From DASPKM01 sp963817075 (GTDB lineage Bacteria > Bacteroidota > Bacteroidia > Chitinophagales > Chitinophagaceae): 64,000 bases of DNA. Below, one piece after another: positions 25,809 to 34,520 of this stretch. The DNA lies in assembly GCA_963817075.1 (NCBI GenBank), contig CAWFMT010000005.1, positions 434,001 through 498,000 on the forward strand, in the 5' to 3' direction. Each line of letters opens with the position of its first letter. Positions within the stretch are counted from its first letter, which is position 1. A model generated the notes under the pieces. The model was not told where the DNA came from. It searched no databases and saw only the letters and a list, made by a program, of their open reading frames with translations. The position numbers were made by a program, and so were the translations under genes.

Positions 25809-25945
25809 CCCCTCTCCTTTGGAGAGGGGTTAGGGGTGAGGTCGGAAAGGAAGAAAATTTTCAATTCTCAATGTTCAATACGCAATGCTCAATGTAAATA
25901 CCTAATACCTGAAAATTGAGCATTGAACATTGTTTGTTGAGCATT
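25809..25945. repeat. GGAGAGGGG partial repeat and CAATGTTCAAT/ATTGAACATTG inverted tract
   Basis: 'CCCCTCTCC-TTT-GGAGAGGGG' (25809-25829) is a perfect hairpin. From 25862 'caattctcaatgttcaat' and 'caatgctcaat' units are followed at 25916-25935 by 'attgagcattgaacattg', their reverse complement. The spacer from 25570 to 26053 appears to hold only repeats. Confidence 0.8.
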
Positions 25946-26053
25946 TCATTGATTTCCTCGCTCCACGAACCACGCTCTCCGCATTGCGCCTCAGACATCC
26001 GTCTTCCGACCTCTGACTTCTGCCCTCCGTTCTCCGACTTCCAGCATCCGTCT

Positions 26054-26061
26054 TATATTTG
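26054..26061 (+). promoter_or_regulatory. -7 box (TATATTTG) of pheS
   Basis: TATATTTG matches TAnnTTTG and ends four bases before the pheS ATG, again predicting a leaderless mRNA. The upstream 70 bp consist of 'cttccgac/ctccgac' micro-repeats. Confidence 0.5.
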
Positions 26062-26065
26062 CCTC

Positions 26066-27097
26066 ATGGAGCAATTGACAGAACAAATTGATAATTACCG
26101 GCGCGAAATTGAGCAATTGCAGGTAGATAATGCGAAGGCACTTGAAGAGTATCGCATCAGGTTTCTTGGCAGCAAGGGTATTCTAAAGAATCTGTTCACT
26201 GAGATGAAAAATGTGCCTGGTGAACAAAAGAAAATTTTTGGGCAGGTCTTAAATGAATTCAAGCAATTTGCTGAAGGGAAGTATGAAGAATGGAAGCTAT
26301 CCACTTCCAACGGCCAGCAAGTCCAAAGCTCTGATATTGATCTTACCCTTCCCGGGGATCCACTACCACTGGGAAGCAGGCATCCCATCAGTCTAATGAA
26401 GAACCGGATCATTTCCATTTTTCAGCGCCTGGGTTTTTCAGTAGCTGAAGGACCCGAGATCGAAGACGACTGGCATAATTTCACCGCACTAAATATATTG
26501 GAGAACCACCCTGCCCGCGATATGCAGGACACTTTTTATATCCAGCAGAATCCTGACTGGCTTCTCCGTACACATACCAGCAATATTCAGATCCGGGAAA
26601 TGGAAAAAGGCAAACTGCCTTTGAGAATTATTTGTCCCGGCCGGGTTTACAGGAATGAAACTATCAGCGCAAGATCACATTGCTTCTTCCACCAGGTAGA
26701 AGGTCTGTATATAGAAGAAAATGTTTCATTTGCCGACCTTAAACAGACCTTGTATTTTTTTGTTCAGGAGATGTATGGCAAGGATATCAAAGTTCGATTC
26801 CGCCCCAGTTATTTTCCTTTCACAGAGCCAAGTGCTGAAATGGATATCAGTTGTCTTTTATGCAAGGGGGAAGGATGCGCAGTGTGCAAGAGAACCGGTT
26901 GGCTTGAGATCCTGGGATGCGGGATGGTACATCCTGCCGTTCTTGAAAATTGCAAAATAGATTCAAATAAATATACTGGCTTTGCCTTCGGGATGGGAAT
27001 TGAACGACCTGCACTTTTGAAATATGGGATCAATGATATTCGCCTGTTCAGCGAAAATGATGTGAGATTTCTAAAACAGTTTATTGCAGCGACGTAG
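26066..27097 (+). CDS. pheS: Phenylalanine--tRNA ligase alpha subunit
   Basis: 343 residues from ATG 26066. The open frame runs back to 25916 but that part encodes only repeat-derived sequence. The N-terminal coiled coil ('QIDNYRREIEQLQ...FLGSKGILKNLF') binds tRNA. The class II catalytic core shows 'HPISLMKNRII', 'GFSVAEGPEIEDDWHNF', 'LLRTHTSNIQIR', 'GRVYRNETISARSHCFFHQVEG' and 'FGMGIERPALLKYGI'. It charges tRNA-Phe as an alpha2beta2 enzyme; pheT is not in this window. Confidence 0.97.
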   Translation: MEQLTEQIDNYRREIEQLQVDNAKALEEYRIRFLGSKGILKNLFTEMKNVPGEQKKIFGQVLNEFKQFAEGKYEEWKLSTSNGQQVQSSDIDLTLPGDPLPLGSRHPISLMKNRIISIFQRLGFSVAEGPEIEDDWHNFTALNILENHPARDMQDTFYIQQNPDWLLRTHTSNIQIREMEKGKLPLRIICPGRVYRNETISARSHCFFHQVEGLYIEENVSFADLKQTLYFFVQEMYGKDIKVRFRPSYFPFTEPSAEMDISCLLCKGEGCAVCKRTGWLEILGCGMVHPAVLENCKIDSNKYTGFAFGMGIERPALLKYGINDIRLFSENDVRFLKQFIAAT

Positions 27098-27166
27098 GAA
27101 AGTTTGAGAGTTTGAGTGTTGAAAAGTTTGAATGTTGAATTCACGACTCACGTCTCACGATTTACA

Positions 27167-28321
27167 TCACTGATTCGTAGTTATCCTTCTTGCCCCATCC
27201 TCTATCTGAGTAACATATGTTTCTGGCACTTTCCCAAATTTCTCCTCATAATTTTTCTTGATCGCAGCTTCAAAAGAATCAACCACTTCTGATTTCACAA
27301 GATTGATTGTGCAGCCTCCAAATCCTCCACCCATCATCCTGGAACCTGCAACTCCTTCAAAGGATTTTGCTTTTTCTACCAGGAAGTCTAATTCTTCGCA
27401 ACTGACTTCATATTCCTTGCTCAATCCCTGATGTGTTTCAAACATTAATTTTCCAAACCCTGAGATATCTCCTTTTTCGAGTAAGGAACACCCTTTTAGA
27501 AGTCGGAGGTTTTCAGTAACTACATAATGACACCTGGAATAAACAACTCGAGATAAATCCGATTTGTGCTTCTCCAGTTCTTCAATGGAAACATCGCGAA
27601 GAGATTTGATCTTTGGCAGGAACTCTTTTAATATCCTTACACCTTCCTCGCATTGCTGTCTTCGAACATTATATTCCGTTGATGCCAGCGAGTGACTTAC
27701 CATTGAATTGGCGAGCACGATCTTGTAATCAGGAAAATCAAATGGTATGTATTCGTATTCCAGGCTACGACAGTCTAGCTTGATAACATGCCCCGCCTTC
27801 CCATGCAGACTGGCAAACTGATCCATGATCCCACATTTCACGCCTGCAAACGTATGTTCTGTTTTCTGACCAAGAAGAGCTAGTTGCATTCTGCTCAATC
27901 CCAAAGAAAATATTTCATTCAGGGCAAATCCAAAGGAAGAGCAGATGGCGGCAGAAGAGCTCATGCCTGCACCTACGGGTACATCACCATCAATAATAAC
28001 ATCCACTCCCGAAAGTGCATGACCGTCATTTCGCAAATGATACATCACTCCGGCCAGATATGTAAACCAGTTCTTTGTTGGCTTAAGCTGATCAAGTGGA
28101 ACCTCGATCTTTTCCTGGAATTGGTTTGCATAAACATTCAGGGTTTGGCTTTCATTCTTCAAGATGGCGACATAAATACACTTATCAACAGCCCCAGGTA
28201 ATACAAAGCCTTCGTTATAATCGGTATGTTCTCCAATTAAATTAACCCTTCCTGGCGCAGCGTATATCAGCGGTTGTTCGCCAAATAGCTCATTAAATTT
28301 TTGATTGAGTCGAAAGATCAT
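27167..28321 (-). CDS. galK: Galactokinase
   Basis: 384 residues of the GHMP kinase family with the galactokinase signature 'PGRVNLIGEHTDYNEGFVLP', the phosphate-binding 'PVGAGMSSSAAICSSFG' and the C-terminal 'SRMMGGGFGGCTINLV'. It phosphorylates galactose at C1 in the Leloir pathway. The gene is divergent from an aldose 1-epimerase 45 bp away, so the two share a short regulatory region, consistent with joint use in galactose metabolism. Confidence 0.96.
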   Translation of the reverse strand: MIFRLNQKFNELFGEQPLIYAAPGRVNLIGEHTDYNEGFVLPGAVDKCIYVAILKNESQTLNVYANQFQEKIEVPLDQLKPTKNWFTYLAGVMYHLRNDGHALSGVDVIIDGDVPVGAGMSSSAAICSSFGFALNEIFSLGLSRMQLALLGQKTEHTFAGVKCGIMDQFASLHGKAGHVIKLDCRSLEYEYIPFDFPDYKIVLANSMVSHSLASTEYNVRRQQCEEGVRILKEFLPKIKSLRDVSIEELEKHKSDLSRVVYSRCHYVVTENLRLLKGCSLLEKGDISGFGKLMFETHQGLSKEYEVSCEELDFLVEKAKSFEGVAGSRMMGGGFGGCTINLVKSEVVDSFEAAIKKNYEEKFGKVPETYVTQIEDGARRITTNQ

Positions 28322-28366
28322 TCGGGGAAATTAGGATTTATCATTAACATCGTTTTTTGAAAGTCT

Positions 28367-29320
28367 ATGGCATTTCAGATTCACAGATCGGAAATTAACA
28401 ACCACACCTTCCTTAGCCTGAAGGATGATGAAAATTTCACAGCAACCATCATACCATCAAGAGGTGCCATGCTTCATGAGTTGAAGATCATTGAGCCAGG
28501 AAATGCATTCAACTTTATAAATAGCATTTCCAATCAAGAACTACTCGCAGAATCCAATGAATGGTTTAAGGGAGTTAAACTATCTCCTTGGCCCTGCAGG
28601 ATTCCCGATGGTGCTTATAAGTTCAGCGAACATGGTTTCCATCTTTCTAAACTATTTAAGGATGGGAGTGCGCTTCACGGATTGTTATATGACCAGCCAT
28701 TTAAGATCGTGGAAGAGTTTGCTGATGATCAAACGGCTTCGGTTCGACTAAGGCATCATTACTTACCCGAAGACGAGGGATATCCATTTGAATACAATTG
28801 TGAGGTCAGATTTGCACTCCACCCTGATCATATATTGGAAGTAGAAACGACCGTAACCAATCTTAGTCAGGATGAGATTCCCATTGCAGATGGTTGGCAT
28901 CCATATTTTCAATTAGGAGGAAGGGTTGACGACTGGGAGCTCCAATTTCAAGCCAGTAGCAAAATAGAATTTGACGATCGGCTTGTTCCTACAGGTCGTC
29001 TCCTTCCCTATAATGACTTCATCCAATTCAAACTAATAGGAAATATTGAACTGGATAATTGTTTTCTATTGGATGAGCAGCCGAATGTTGCAGCCTGTAT
29101 ACTTCGCAATCCGGCAAATGGATTGGGAATTAATTTTTTTCCTGACACCAGTTATCCTTATCTGCAGCTTTTCATTCCTCCTGACAGAACAAGCATCGCT
29201 ATTGAAAACCTTAGCGGAGCTCCGGATTGTTTTAATAACAAAATGGGCTTGGTGGTTTTAAGCCCTGGGATGTCTAGGACGTTTAGGGTGTATTATCAGG
29301 TTGAGATTTGGAAGGCCTAA
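28367..29320 (+). CDS. Aldose 1-epimerase family protein
   Basis: 317 residues with the galactose mutarotase beta-sandwich: 'FTATIIPSRGAMLHELKI', 'WPCRIPDGAYKF' (the usual N-R/R-I substrate loop), 'ALHGLLYD' with the conserved His, 'PIADGWHPYFQLGG' (second catalytic His region) and a Glu in 'TSIAIENLSGAPDCFNN'. It interconverts alpha and beta anomers of hexoses. Divergent from galK, so likely galactose-related. Confidence 0.92.
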   Translation: MAFQIHRSEINNHTFLSLKDDENFTATIIPSRGAMLHELKIIEPGNAFNFINSISNQELLAESNEWFKGVKLSPWPCRIPDGAYKFSEHGFHLSKLFKDGSALHGLLYDQPFKIVEEFADDQTASVRLRHHYLPEDEGYPFEYNCEVRFALHPDHILEVETTVTNLSQDEIPIADGWHPYFQLGGRVDDWELQFQASSKIEFDDRLVPTGRLLPYNDFIQFKLIGNIELDNCFLLDEQPNVAACILRNPANGLGINFFPDTSYPYLQLFIPPDRTSIAIENLSGAPDCFNNKMGLVVLSPGMSRTFRVYYQVEIWKA

Positions 29321-29367
29321 CCGTCAAGGCGCTAAGACGCAAAGTTACGTAAGGCCTTTGCGTTTAA
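29321..29367. repeat. Spacer repeat (GGCGCTAAGACGCAAAG)
   Basis: A short member of the GACGCAAAG/CTTTGCG hairpin family between the convergent epimerase and lipoprotein genes; 'gacgcaaag' pairs with 'cctttgcgtt'. Confidence 0.5.
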
Positions 29368-30173
29368 TATTCGATCGAATACTCGAACTTTTCAGGAGTT
29401 GCAAATATTTCCAGCAAATTAAATCTCATGGTGATAGTTTTTTTGTCGTCTGAGATTTTGAGGGCAGGATTGCTGACCTTCTTAACCGGCCTTGGTAGTT
29501 TGTATGTTGTATTATACAATAGCTCAATTCCCATCCCAGCTCCTTGCTCCAACTCCTTCATCTGTGGATTTTCTAAAAGCTTCTTATACTTTTCCTGGTT
29601 TACTGTTTTTTTGATCAGGCCATCACTCACGTTAAAATCATATACTGAAGTGATCTTGTCCAGATCCGGGCTTGGTATTGGGGCTGGCTGATCGATTATG
29701 CCAACACTGTCCTTTTCTGTCTCAATTCCCTTCCCAGGGTTTTTTCCCCCCATCATTCCCTGCATTACAGTACCCATGCCACCTATTCCATCACTGAGCA
29801 AGGCACTCAATTGCTGATAATTTTCCAGACTTTGAAAGGGCACTCGCATCTTAAAGTTGAATTGCTTTGCTGCCATGTCCATCTTGATACTCATCATTCC
29901 ATCCTTCAAAAGTGCCTTTTGAGCTGATGTAAATTTGGTTGAAGTATCTATCAGGGCCTTCATTGAAAACGTAGTATCCATTTTTTCATCCTTCTTCTTA
30001 TCGAATTCTTCTCCCCCAAAAGCCGACATCATATCAATAAGTTGGCTCAGATCCGTAGTGGTAGATAAACTGCCGCTTCCATTGGCTTTGATCTCCACCT
30101 CTTCATTTATTTCAAGGCAGGAAGTAAACCATACACAGCTCAATACAACAAATAAAAGTTTAAGTGGTTTCAT
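29364..30173 (-). CDS. Hypothetical lipoprotein
   Basis: 269 residues. The N-terminus 'LKLLFVVLSCVWFTSCLE' is a lipoprotein signal with Cys in a lipobox. The mature part begins 'EINEEVEIKANGSGSLSTTTDLS' and continues with mixed strands and helices. It includes a low-complexity Gly/Met/Lys stretch ('GIGGMGTVMQGMMGGKNPG') and ends in a strand-rich region ('KTITMRFNLLEIFATPEKFEYSIEY'). I do not recognise the family. It is predicted to sit in the periplasm or outer membrane inner leaflet. Confidence 0.8.
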   Translation of the reverse strand: MKPLKLLFVVLSCVWFTSCLEINEEVEIKANGSGSLSTTTDLSQLIDMMSAFGGEEFDKKKDEKMDTTFSMKALIDTSTKFTSAQKALLKDGMMSIKMDMAAKQFNFKMRVPFQSLENYQQLSALLSDGIGGMGTVMQGMMGGKNPGKGIETEKDSVGIIDQPAPIPSPDLDKITSVYDFNVSDGLIKKTVNQEKYKKLLENPQMKELEQGAGMGIELLYNTTYKLPRPVKKVSNPALKISDDKKTITMRFNLLEIFATPEKFEYSIEY

Positions 30174-30217
30174 CTTTCAATTTTGAACAGGCAATTTAAT
30201 CCTTCTGGACATATGTT

Positions 30218-30500
30218 TAACCGCGAAGAAAATCGGAGGTCGGAAGTCAGATGTCGGAAGAGAAAAAAATTTGGAAATGGAATTAGGAGAAAGGTTGAAT
30301 AGTTGATTGGTTGAGTTGTTGATTAGGTGTTGGAATTCTTTGCCCCGTAGGGGCTACACTCTGTAAAGGTTGAATGTTTGACTACAAGGAATTAGGAATT
30401 GGGATCCACTGCCAACGGTCGCAGCCAACGATCAACAAATATCCACTCCGAGACTCCGGACCCTTGCGCCTTTGTTCCTTTGCGGTTAAATCTTCAACAA
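30218..30500. repeat. Repeat-filled spacer
   Basis: The spacer contains 'cggaggtcggaagtcag' units (30234-30258), 'gttgaatagttgattggttg' (30293-30312), a 'tttgccccgtaggggctaca' hairpin (30338-30357), 'ggaattaggaattgggat' (30389-30406) and a 'ccttgcgcctttgttcctttgcggttaaat' arm (30461-30490). No gene is visible. Confidence 0.6.
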
Positions 30501-30512
30501 ATCAACAATCCC

Positions 30513-30520
30513 TAATTTTG
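30513..30520 (+). promoter_or_regulatory. -7 box (TAATTTTG) of nadB
   Basis: TAATTTTG fits TAnnTTTG and ends 16 bases before the nadB ATG, giving a short leader of about ten bases. Confidence 0.45.
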
Positions 30521-30536
30521 CCGCTCATTGCTTCCT

Positions 30537-32153
30537 ATGATAGAAACGGATTTTCTAGTTATCGGATCGGGAATTGCAGGATTGACCTTTGCCGTGAAAA
30601 CAGCCAGGCAGTTTCCTGATAAGAAAGTTTTGATTCTTACCAAGGCTGCCACCGATGAAACAAATACAAAATATGCCCAGGGTGGCATTGCAGGTGTCAC
30701 GGATTTTTCGAAAGACAGTTTCCAAAAGCATATTGAGGATACGCTTATTGCTGGAGATGGATTGTGCAATCCTAAAATAGTTGAGATAGTTGTTACAGAA
30801 GGTGTTGACCGGATCCAGGAACTCATTGAATGGGGAGCAGAATTCGATAAAGAAGCCGATGGTGATTACAAACTGGGAAGAGAGGGAGGCCATAGTGAAT
30901 TCCGGATCCTGCATCATAAGGATGTTACTGGCAAGGAAATGGAGCGGGCGCTGGTGGATAAAGTTGGAGAGTTCAAAAATATTGAGATCATTAAGCATTG
31001 CTTCGTTGTAGACCTGATCACCCAGCATCATCTTGGTTTTCTCGTCACCAGAGCCACACAGGACATTGAATGTTATGGTGTGTATGTTTTAAATCAACAA
31101 ACACAACAGATTGAAAAGATAATTTCGAAAGTAACACTGCTTGCAACTGGTGGAAATGGACAGGTATACAGATCAACAACCAATCCTGCTATTGCAACCG
31201 GCGACGGTGTTGCAATGGTGTATAGAGCAAAGGGCAGGATCGAGAATATGGAATTCATACAATTCCATCCAACAGCATTATATGAACCTGGAATACGAGG
31301 TCAATCATTTTTAATTACTGAGGCAGTAAGAGGTGATGGTGCCATATTAAGAAATAAGTATGGTGAAGCTTTCATGGAGCGGTATGATGCCAGGAAAGAT
31401 CTGGCGCCTCGTGACATAGTCGCAAGAGCAATAGATAGTGAGATGAAGATCAATGGGACCGAGCATGTATTCCTCGATTGTCGTCATATGGATCAGGAAA
31501 AATTCATTGAACATTTCCCTAATATATATGAGAAGTGCAAATCGATTGGAGTAGATGTTTCAAAACATATGATACCAGTTGCGCCCGCAGCCCATTACAG
31601 CTGCGGAGGAATCAAGACTGATGAATGGGGACATACCTCTATTCGGAATTTATATTCCTGTGGCGAATGCGCAAGCACTGGATTACATGGAGCAAACCGA
31701 CTTGCCAGCAATTCTCTTCTCGAAGCCATGGTCTTTGCTCATCGATGCTTTATAGATGCAGTTAAAAATTTGAATTCTGATGTCAAATGGGATGGACCTA
31801 AAGCCAGTGAAATACCAGATTGGAATGCTGCCGGGACAACTGATCCTAAAGAAATGATCCTGATCACTCAAAGTCTTAAAGAACTTCAGCAGGCTATGAG
31901 CGATTACGTTGGGATCGTCAGAACAAATGTTCGTCTGGGCAGAGCTATGAAAAGAATTGATCTCCTTTGGGAAGAAACCGAAGCATTGTATCAGACCACC
32001 ACACTTTCGCCCCAATTATGTGAACTAAGAAATATGATTTCGGTTGGATACCTGATCATAAAATGTGCGCAGTTCAGACATGAAAGCAGGGGACTACATT
32101 TCAATACTGACTATCCTTATAAAAGTGAAAAGGCTCAGAATATCGTGCTTTGA
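30537..32153 (+). CDS. nadB: L-aspartate oxidase
   Basis: 538 residues from ATG 30537. The FAD-binding Rossmann start 'TDFLVIGSGIAGLTFAVK', 'TKYAQGGIAGV', 'EFIQFHPTALYEPG', 'YSCGGIKTDEWGHTS' and 'GANRLASNSLLEAMVFAHR' are diagnostic of the succinate dehydrogenase/aspartate oxidase flavoprotein group. NadB oxidises L-aspartate to iminoaspartate, the first step of de novo NAD synthesis; nadA and nadC are not in the window. It has no succinate dehydrogenase partners nearby, favouring NadB over SdhA. Confidence 0.95.
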   Translation: MIETDFLVIGSGIAGLTFAVKTARQFPDKKVLILTKAATDETNTKYAQGGIAGVTDFSKDSFQKHIEDTLIAGDGLCNPKIVEIVVTEGVDRIQELIEWGAEFDKEADGDYKLGREGGHSEFRILHHKDVTGKEMERALVDKVGEFKNIEIIKHCFVVDLITQHHLGFLVTRATQDIECYGVYVLNQQTQQIEKIISKVTLLATGGNGQVYRSTTNPAIATGDGVAMVYRAKGRIENMEFIQFHPTALYEPGIRGQSFLITEAVRGDGAILRNKYGEAFMERYDARKDLAPRDIVARAIDSEMKINGTEHVFLDCRHMDQEKFIEHFPNIYEKCKSIGVDVSKHMIPVAPAAHYSCGGIKTDEWGHTSIRNLYSCGECASTGLHGANRLASNSLLEAMVFAHRCFIDAVKNLNSDVKWDGPKASEIPDWNAAGTTDPKEMILITQSLKELQQAMSDYVGIVRTNVRLGRAMKRIDLLWEETEALYQTTTLSPQLCELRNMISVGYLIIKCAQFRHESRGLHFNTDYPYKSEKAQNIVL

Positions 32154-32245
32154 GAAGGGATAATAAATACTGGCTCTAATTTGCGGCTGCTCATTCAGAA
32201 AAAAACATCATAGGTATTCATAGATCATAACTCAATTCACGAATA

Positions 32246-32962
32246 ATGAAGGCAATGATATTTGCTGCGGGACTGGGAACAAGATTTAAACCATGGACAG
32301 ATAAACATCCAAAGGCATTAGCATTGGTGAATGGGAAATCTTTGCTTGAAAGAAATGTACGATACCTGCAGGAATATGGAATTAATGAAGTGGTTGTAAA
32401 TGTGCATCACTTTCCCGAGCAGATTATTCAGGCAATATCAGAGAACAAGGGGTGGGGCAGCAAGATCATCATCAGCGATGAAAGCGGCGAGGTGCTTGAA
32501 ACAGGAGGTGGTTTAAAAAGAGCAAAATCATTTTTTGACAGCAGAGAACCATTTCTGTCTTTGAATGTTGATATTCTTACCGATCTCAATCTTAATAATC
32601 TCATTCAGTTTCACCAGGAGCATAAACCACTTATTTCATTTGGAGTCACGGATCGGAAGACATCAAGATATTTTCTCTTTGACGAGGATCTCAGGTTGCG
32701 AGGCTGGAAAAATGTGAAGACAGGTGAGGAAAGGTTAAGCTCCTCAACTCAATCTTTAATTCCAAAAGCCTACAGCTGCGTAGTTGTTTTTCAACCTGAG
32801 ATTTTTTCGCTCATTGCCCAGGAAGGAAAGTTTTCACTTGTGGATGTTTACCTGGACCTTGCTGAAAAACATAAAATACTTGCAATGGACCATACCGGCG
32901 ACAAATTTGTTGATGTTGGCAAGCCAGAAGCAATCGCACTGGCCGAAGATTTATTTAAATAA
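32246..32962 (+). CDS. MurU-like sugar-1-phosphate nucleotidyltransferase
   Basis: 238 residues of the NTP-transferase family: 'AMIFAAGLGTRFKPWTDKHPKALALVNGKSLL' (the G-x-G-T-R-x(n)-P-K signature), 'VVNVHHFPEQI', 'GGGLKRAKSFF', 'NVDILTDLNL' and C-terminal 'DVGKPEAIALAED'. The closest functional analogues are MurNAc-1-phosphate uridylyltransferase (MurU) of the anabolic peptidoglycan recycling route and related N-acetylhexosamine enzymes. It is separated by 12 bp from a gene with an AmgK-like kinase domain, the natural partner of MurU, which supports that role. Confidence 0.85.
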   Translation: MKAMIFAAGLGTRFKPWTDKHPKALALVNGKSLLERNVRYLQEYGINEVVVNVHHFPEQIIQAISENKGWGSKIIISDESGEVLETGGGLKRAKSFFDSREPFLSLNVDILTDLNLNNLIQFHQEHKPLISFGVTDRKTSRYFLFDEDLRLRGWKNVKTGEERLSSSTQSLIPKAYSCVVVFQPEIFSLIAQEGKFSLVDVYLDLAEKHKILAMDHTGDKFVDVGKPEAIALAEDLFK

Positions 32963-32974
32963 ACAGAGTTAGTT

Positions 32975-34429
32975 ATGATGGTGACCATCATTGATTCGAT
33001 AAAAAAATTGTATGTAGAATGGAGTGGGAAGGAACCCCCTGTGGTTGAGCCACTTCCACAATCTGGCTCAGATCGTCTTTATTTCAGGGTGATTACTCCA
33101 GATGGATCGCTCATTGCAACGCACGGATTAAACATAAAGGAAAATGAAACCTTTATTTATTTTTCTAATCACTTCTATGAGCAAGGACTTCAAACAGCAA
33201 GAATTTTTGCACTGAATGAAGACAAGACTATTTACTTACAGGAAGATTTCGGCGATGTATCACTATTAAACCGACTGGAAGCAGAAGGCTATACTGAAGA
33301 GGTTTATGGATTATTTGCAAAGAGCCTAAAAGAACTTGCAAGACTACATGTATTGGGAAATGAAGGACTGGACTACAGCAGATGTCTGACCAATAAAGAA
33401 TTTGGTAAGCAGGCCATCATGGCCGATCTCTTGTATTTCAAATATTATTTCCTTGACGCATTACGCAAGCCATATGATAAACAGAATCTGATCGATGATT
33501 TTGAAGCTCTGAGCAATTACCTCACACATACGGAATACAAATATTTCATGTTTCGGGATTTTCAAAGCCGAAACATAATGGTTAAGAAAGACAATAGCGT
33601 TCATTTCATCGATTACCAGGGAGGAATGAAGGGAGCGCCTCAATATGATGTTGCCAGTTTGTTGTGGCAGGCAAAGGCAAACCTTCCTGACGAATGGAAG
33701 AATAAACTATTGAACGATTATATACATTCATTTGAAGAAGTGATCGGACAATCAGTGGATCGGAATATTTTTCAAAGTCAGTTTAATGGTTATGTATTGA
33801 TCCGGCTTTTGCAGGTAATGGGAGCTTATGGGTTCAGAGGGTTATTTGAACGTAAAGCACATTTTCTCATAAGTATTCCAATGGCTTTGAAAAATCTTAA
33901 GGATTTTATTGGGCACCAAAATGTTGGGATCTCTGTACCAGAATTCCGCCGAGTACTTGAGATCTGTGTATCTGATGAAATAATTGAAAGATTCACACCT
34001 CTGAAAGCGAATGAAGAAACACCATTGCTGGTACGGATAAATAGCTTTAGTTACAGAAAAGGAATTCCTACAGATACATGCGGCAATGGAGGAGGATTTG
34101 TGTTTGATTGTCGCGGAATTCTAAATCCTGGCCGCTTTGACGAATACAAATCTTTTCATGGAAGAGACAAGTCAGTGAAGGATTTCCTTGAACAAAGGAC
34201 GAGGATGATAGAATTTTTGAACAGCGTCTTTGATATAGTTGATATAACAGTAGAAGAATATATCCGGCGCGGCTTTAGTGACCTGGTAGTAAGCTTTGGC
34301 TGTACTGGTGGTCAACATAGGAGTGTTTATGCTGCTGAGGCTTTGACGAGGCATTTAAAGAATAAGTTCGCAGTTAAAGTTGAATTAAACCATGTGGAAC
34401 AGGAGGCGAAGAACTGGGTCAACGAATGA
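32975..34429 (+). CDS. AmgK-like amino-sugar kinase fused to RapZ C-terminal domain
   Basis: 484 residues in two parts. Residues ~1-330 are an aminoglycoside-phosphotransferase-like kinase: 'FRDFQSRNIMVKKD' (catalytic loop, R-D-x4-N rather than H-G-D) and 'VHFIDYQGGMKGAPQYDVASLL' (metal Asp), as in MurNAc/GlcNAc anomeric kinase AmgK. Residues ~350-484 are the RapZ/YvcJ C-terminal domain: 'INSFSYRKGIP', 'FVFDCRGILNPGR', 'SFGCTGGQHRSVY'. In E. coli this domain binds glucosamine-6-phosphate. The N-terminal P-loop domain of RapZ is absent. The fusion next to a MurU-like enzyme suggests cell-wall amino-sugar salvage with built-in sensing (inference). Confidence 0.88.
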   Translation: MMVTIIDSIKKLYVEWSGKEPPVVEPLPQSGSDRLYFRVITPDGSLIATHGLNIKENETFIYFSNHFYEQGLQTARIFALNEDKTIYLQEDFGDVSLLNRLEAEGYTEEVYGLFAKSLKELARLHVLGNEGLDYSRCLTNKEFGKQAIMADLLYFKYYFLDALRKPYDKQNLIDDFEALSNYLTHTEYKYFMFRDFQSRNIMVKKDNSVHFIDYQGGMKGAPQYDVASLLWQAKANLPDEWKNKLLNDYIHSFEEVIGQSVDRNIFQSQFNGYVLIRLLQVMGAYGFRGLFERKAHFLISIPMALKNLKDFIGHQNVGISVPEFRRVLEICVSDEIIERFTPLKANEETPLLVRINSFSYRKGIPTDTCGNGGGFVFDCRGILNPGRFDEYKSFHGRDKSVKDFLEQRTRMIEFLNSVFDIVDITVEEYIRRGFSDLVVSFGCTGGQHRSVYAAEALTRHLKNKFAVKVELNHVEQEAKNWVNE

Positions 34430-34432
34430 AAA

Positions 34433-34508
34433 AATTTAACCGCAAAGGCGCCAGGACGCGAAGGATCCTTGCGTACCCTTGCGCCTTTGTTTCATGGCGG
34501 TAAAATTT
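34433..34508. repeat. TTTAACCGC...GCGGTAAA inverted repeat
   Basis: 'aatttaaccgcaaaggcgcc' at the left and 'gcgcctttgtttcatggcgg' then 'taaaattt' at the right are largely complementary; the element fills the gap between the AmgK-RapZ gene and the acyltransferase. Confidence 0.75.
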
Positions 34509-34520
34509 CAATAAAATAGA

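Noticed and set aside
25916..26065. N-terminal extension of pheS
   Set aside because: The 50 codons are translated micro-repeats without PheS similarity; ATG 26066 gives the family start.
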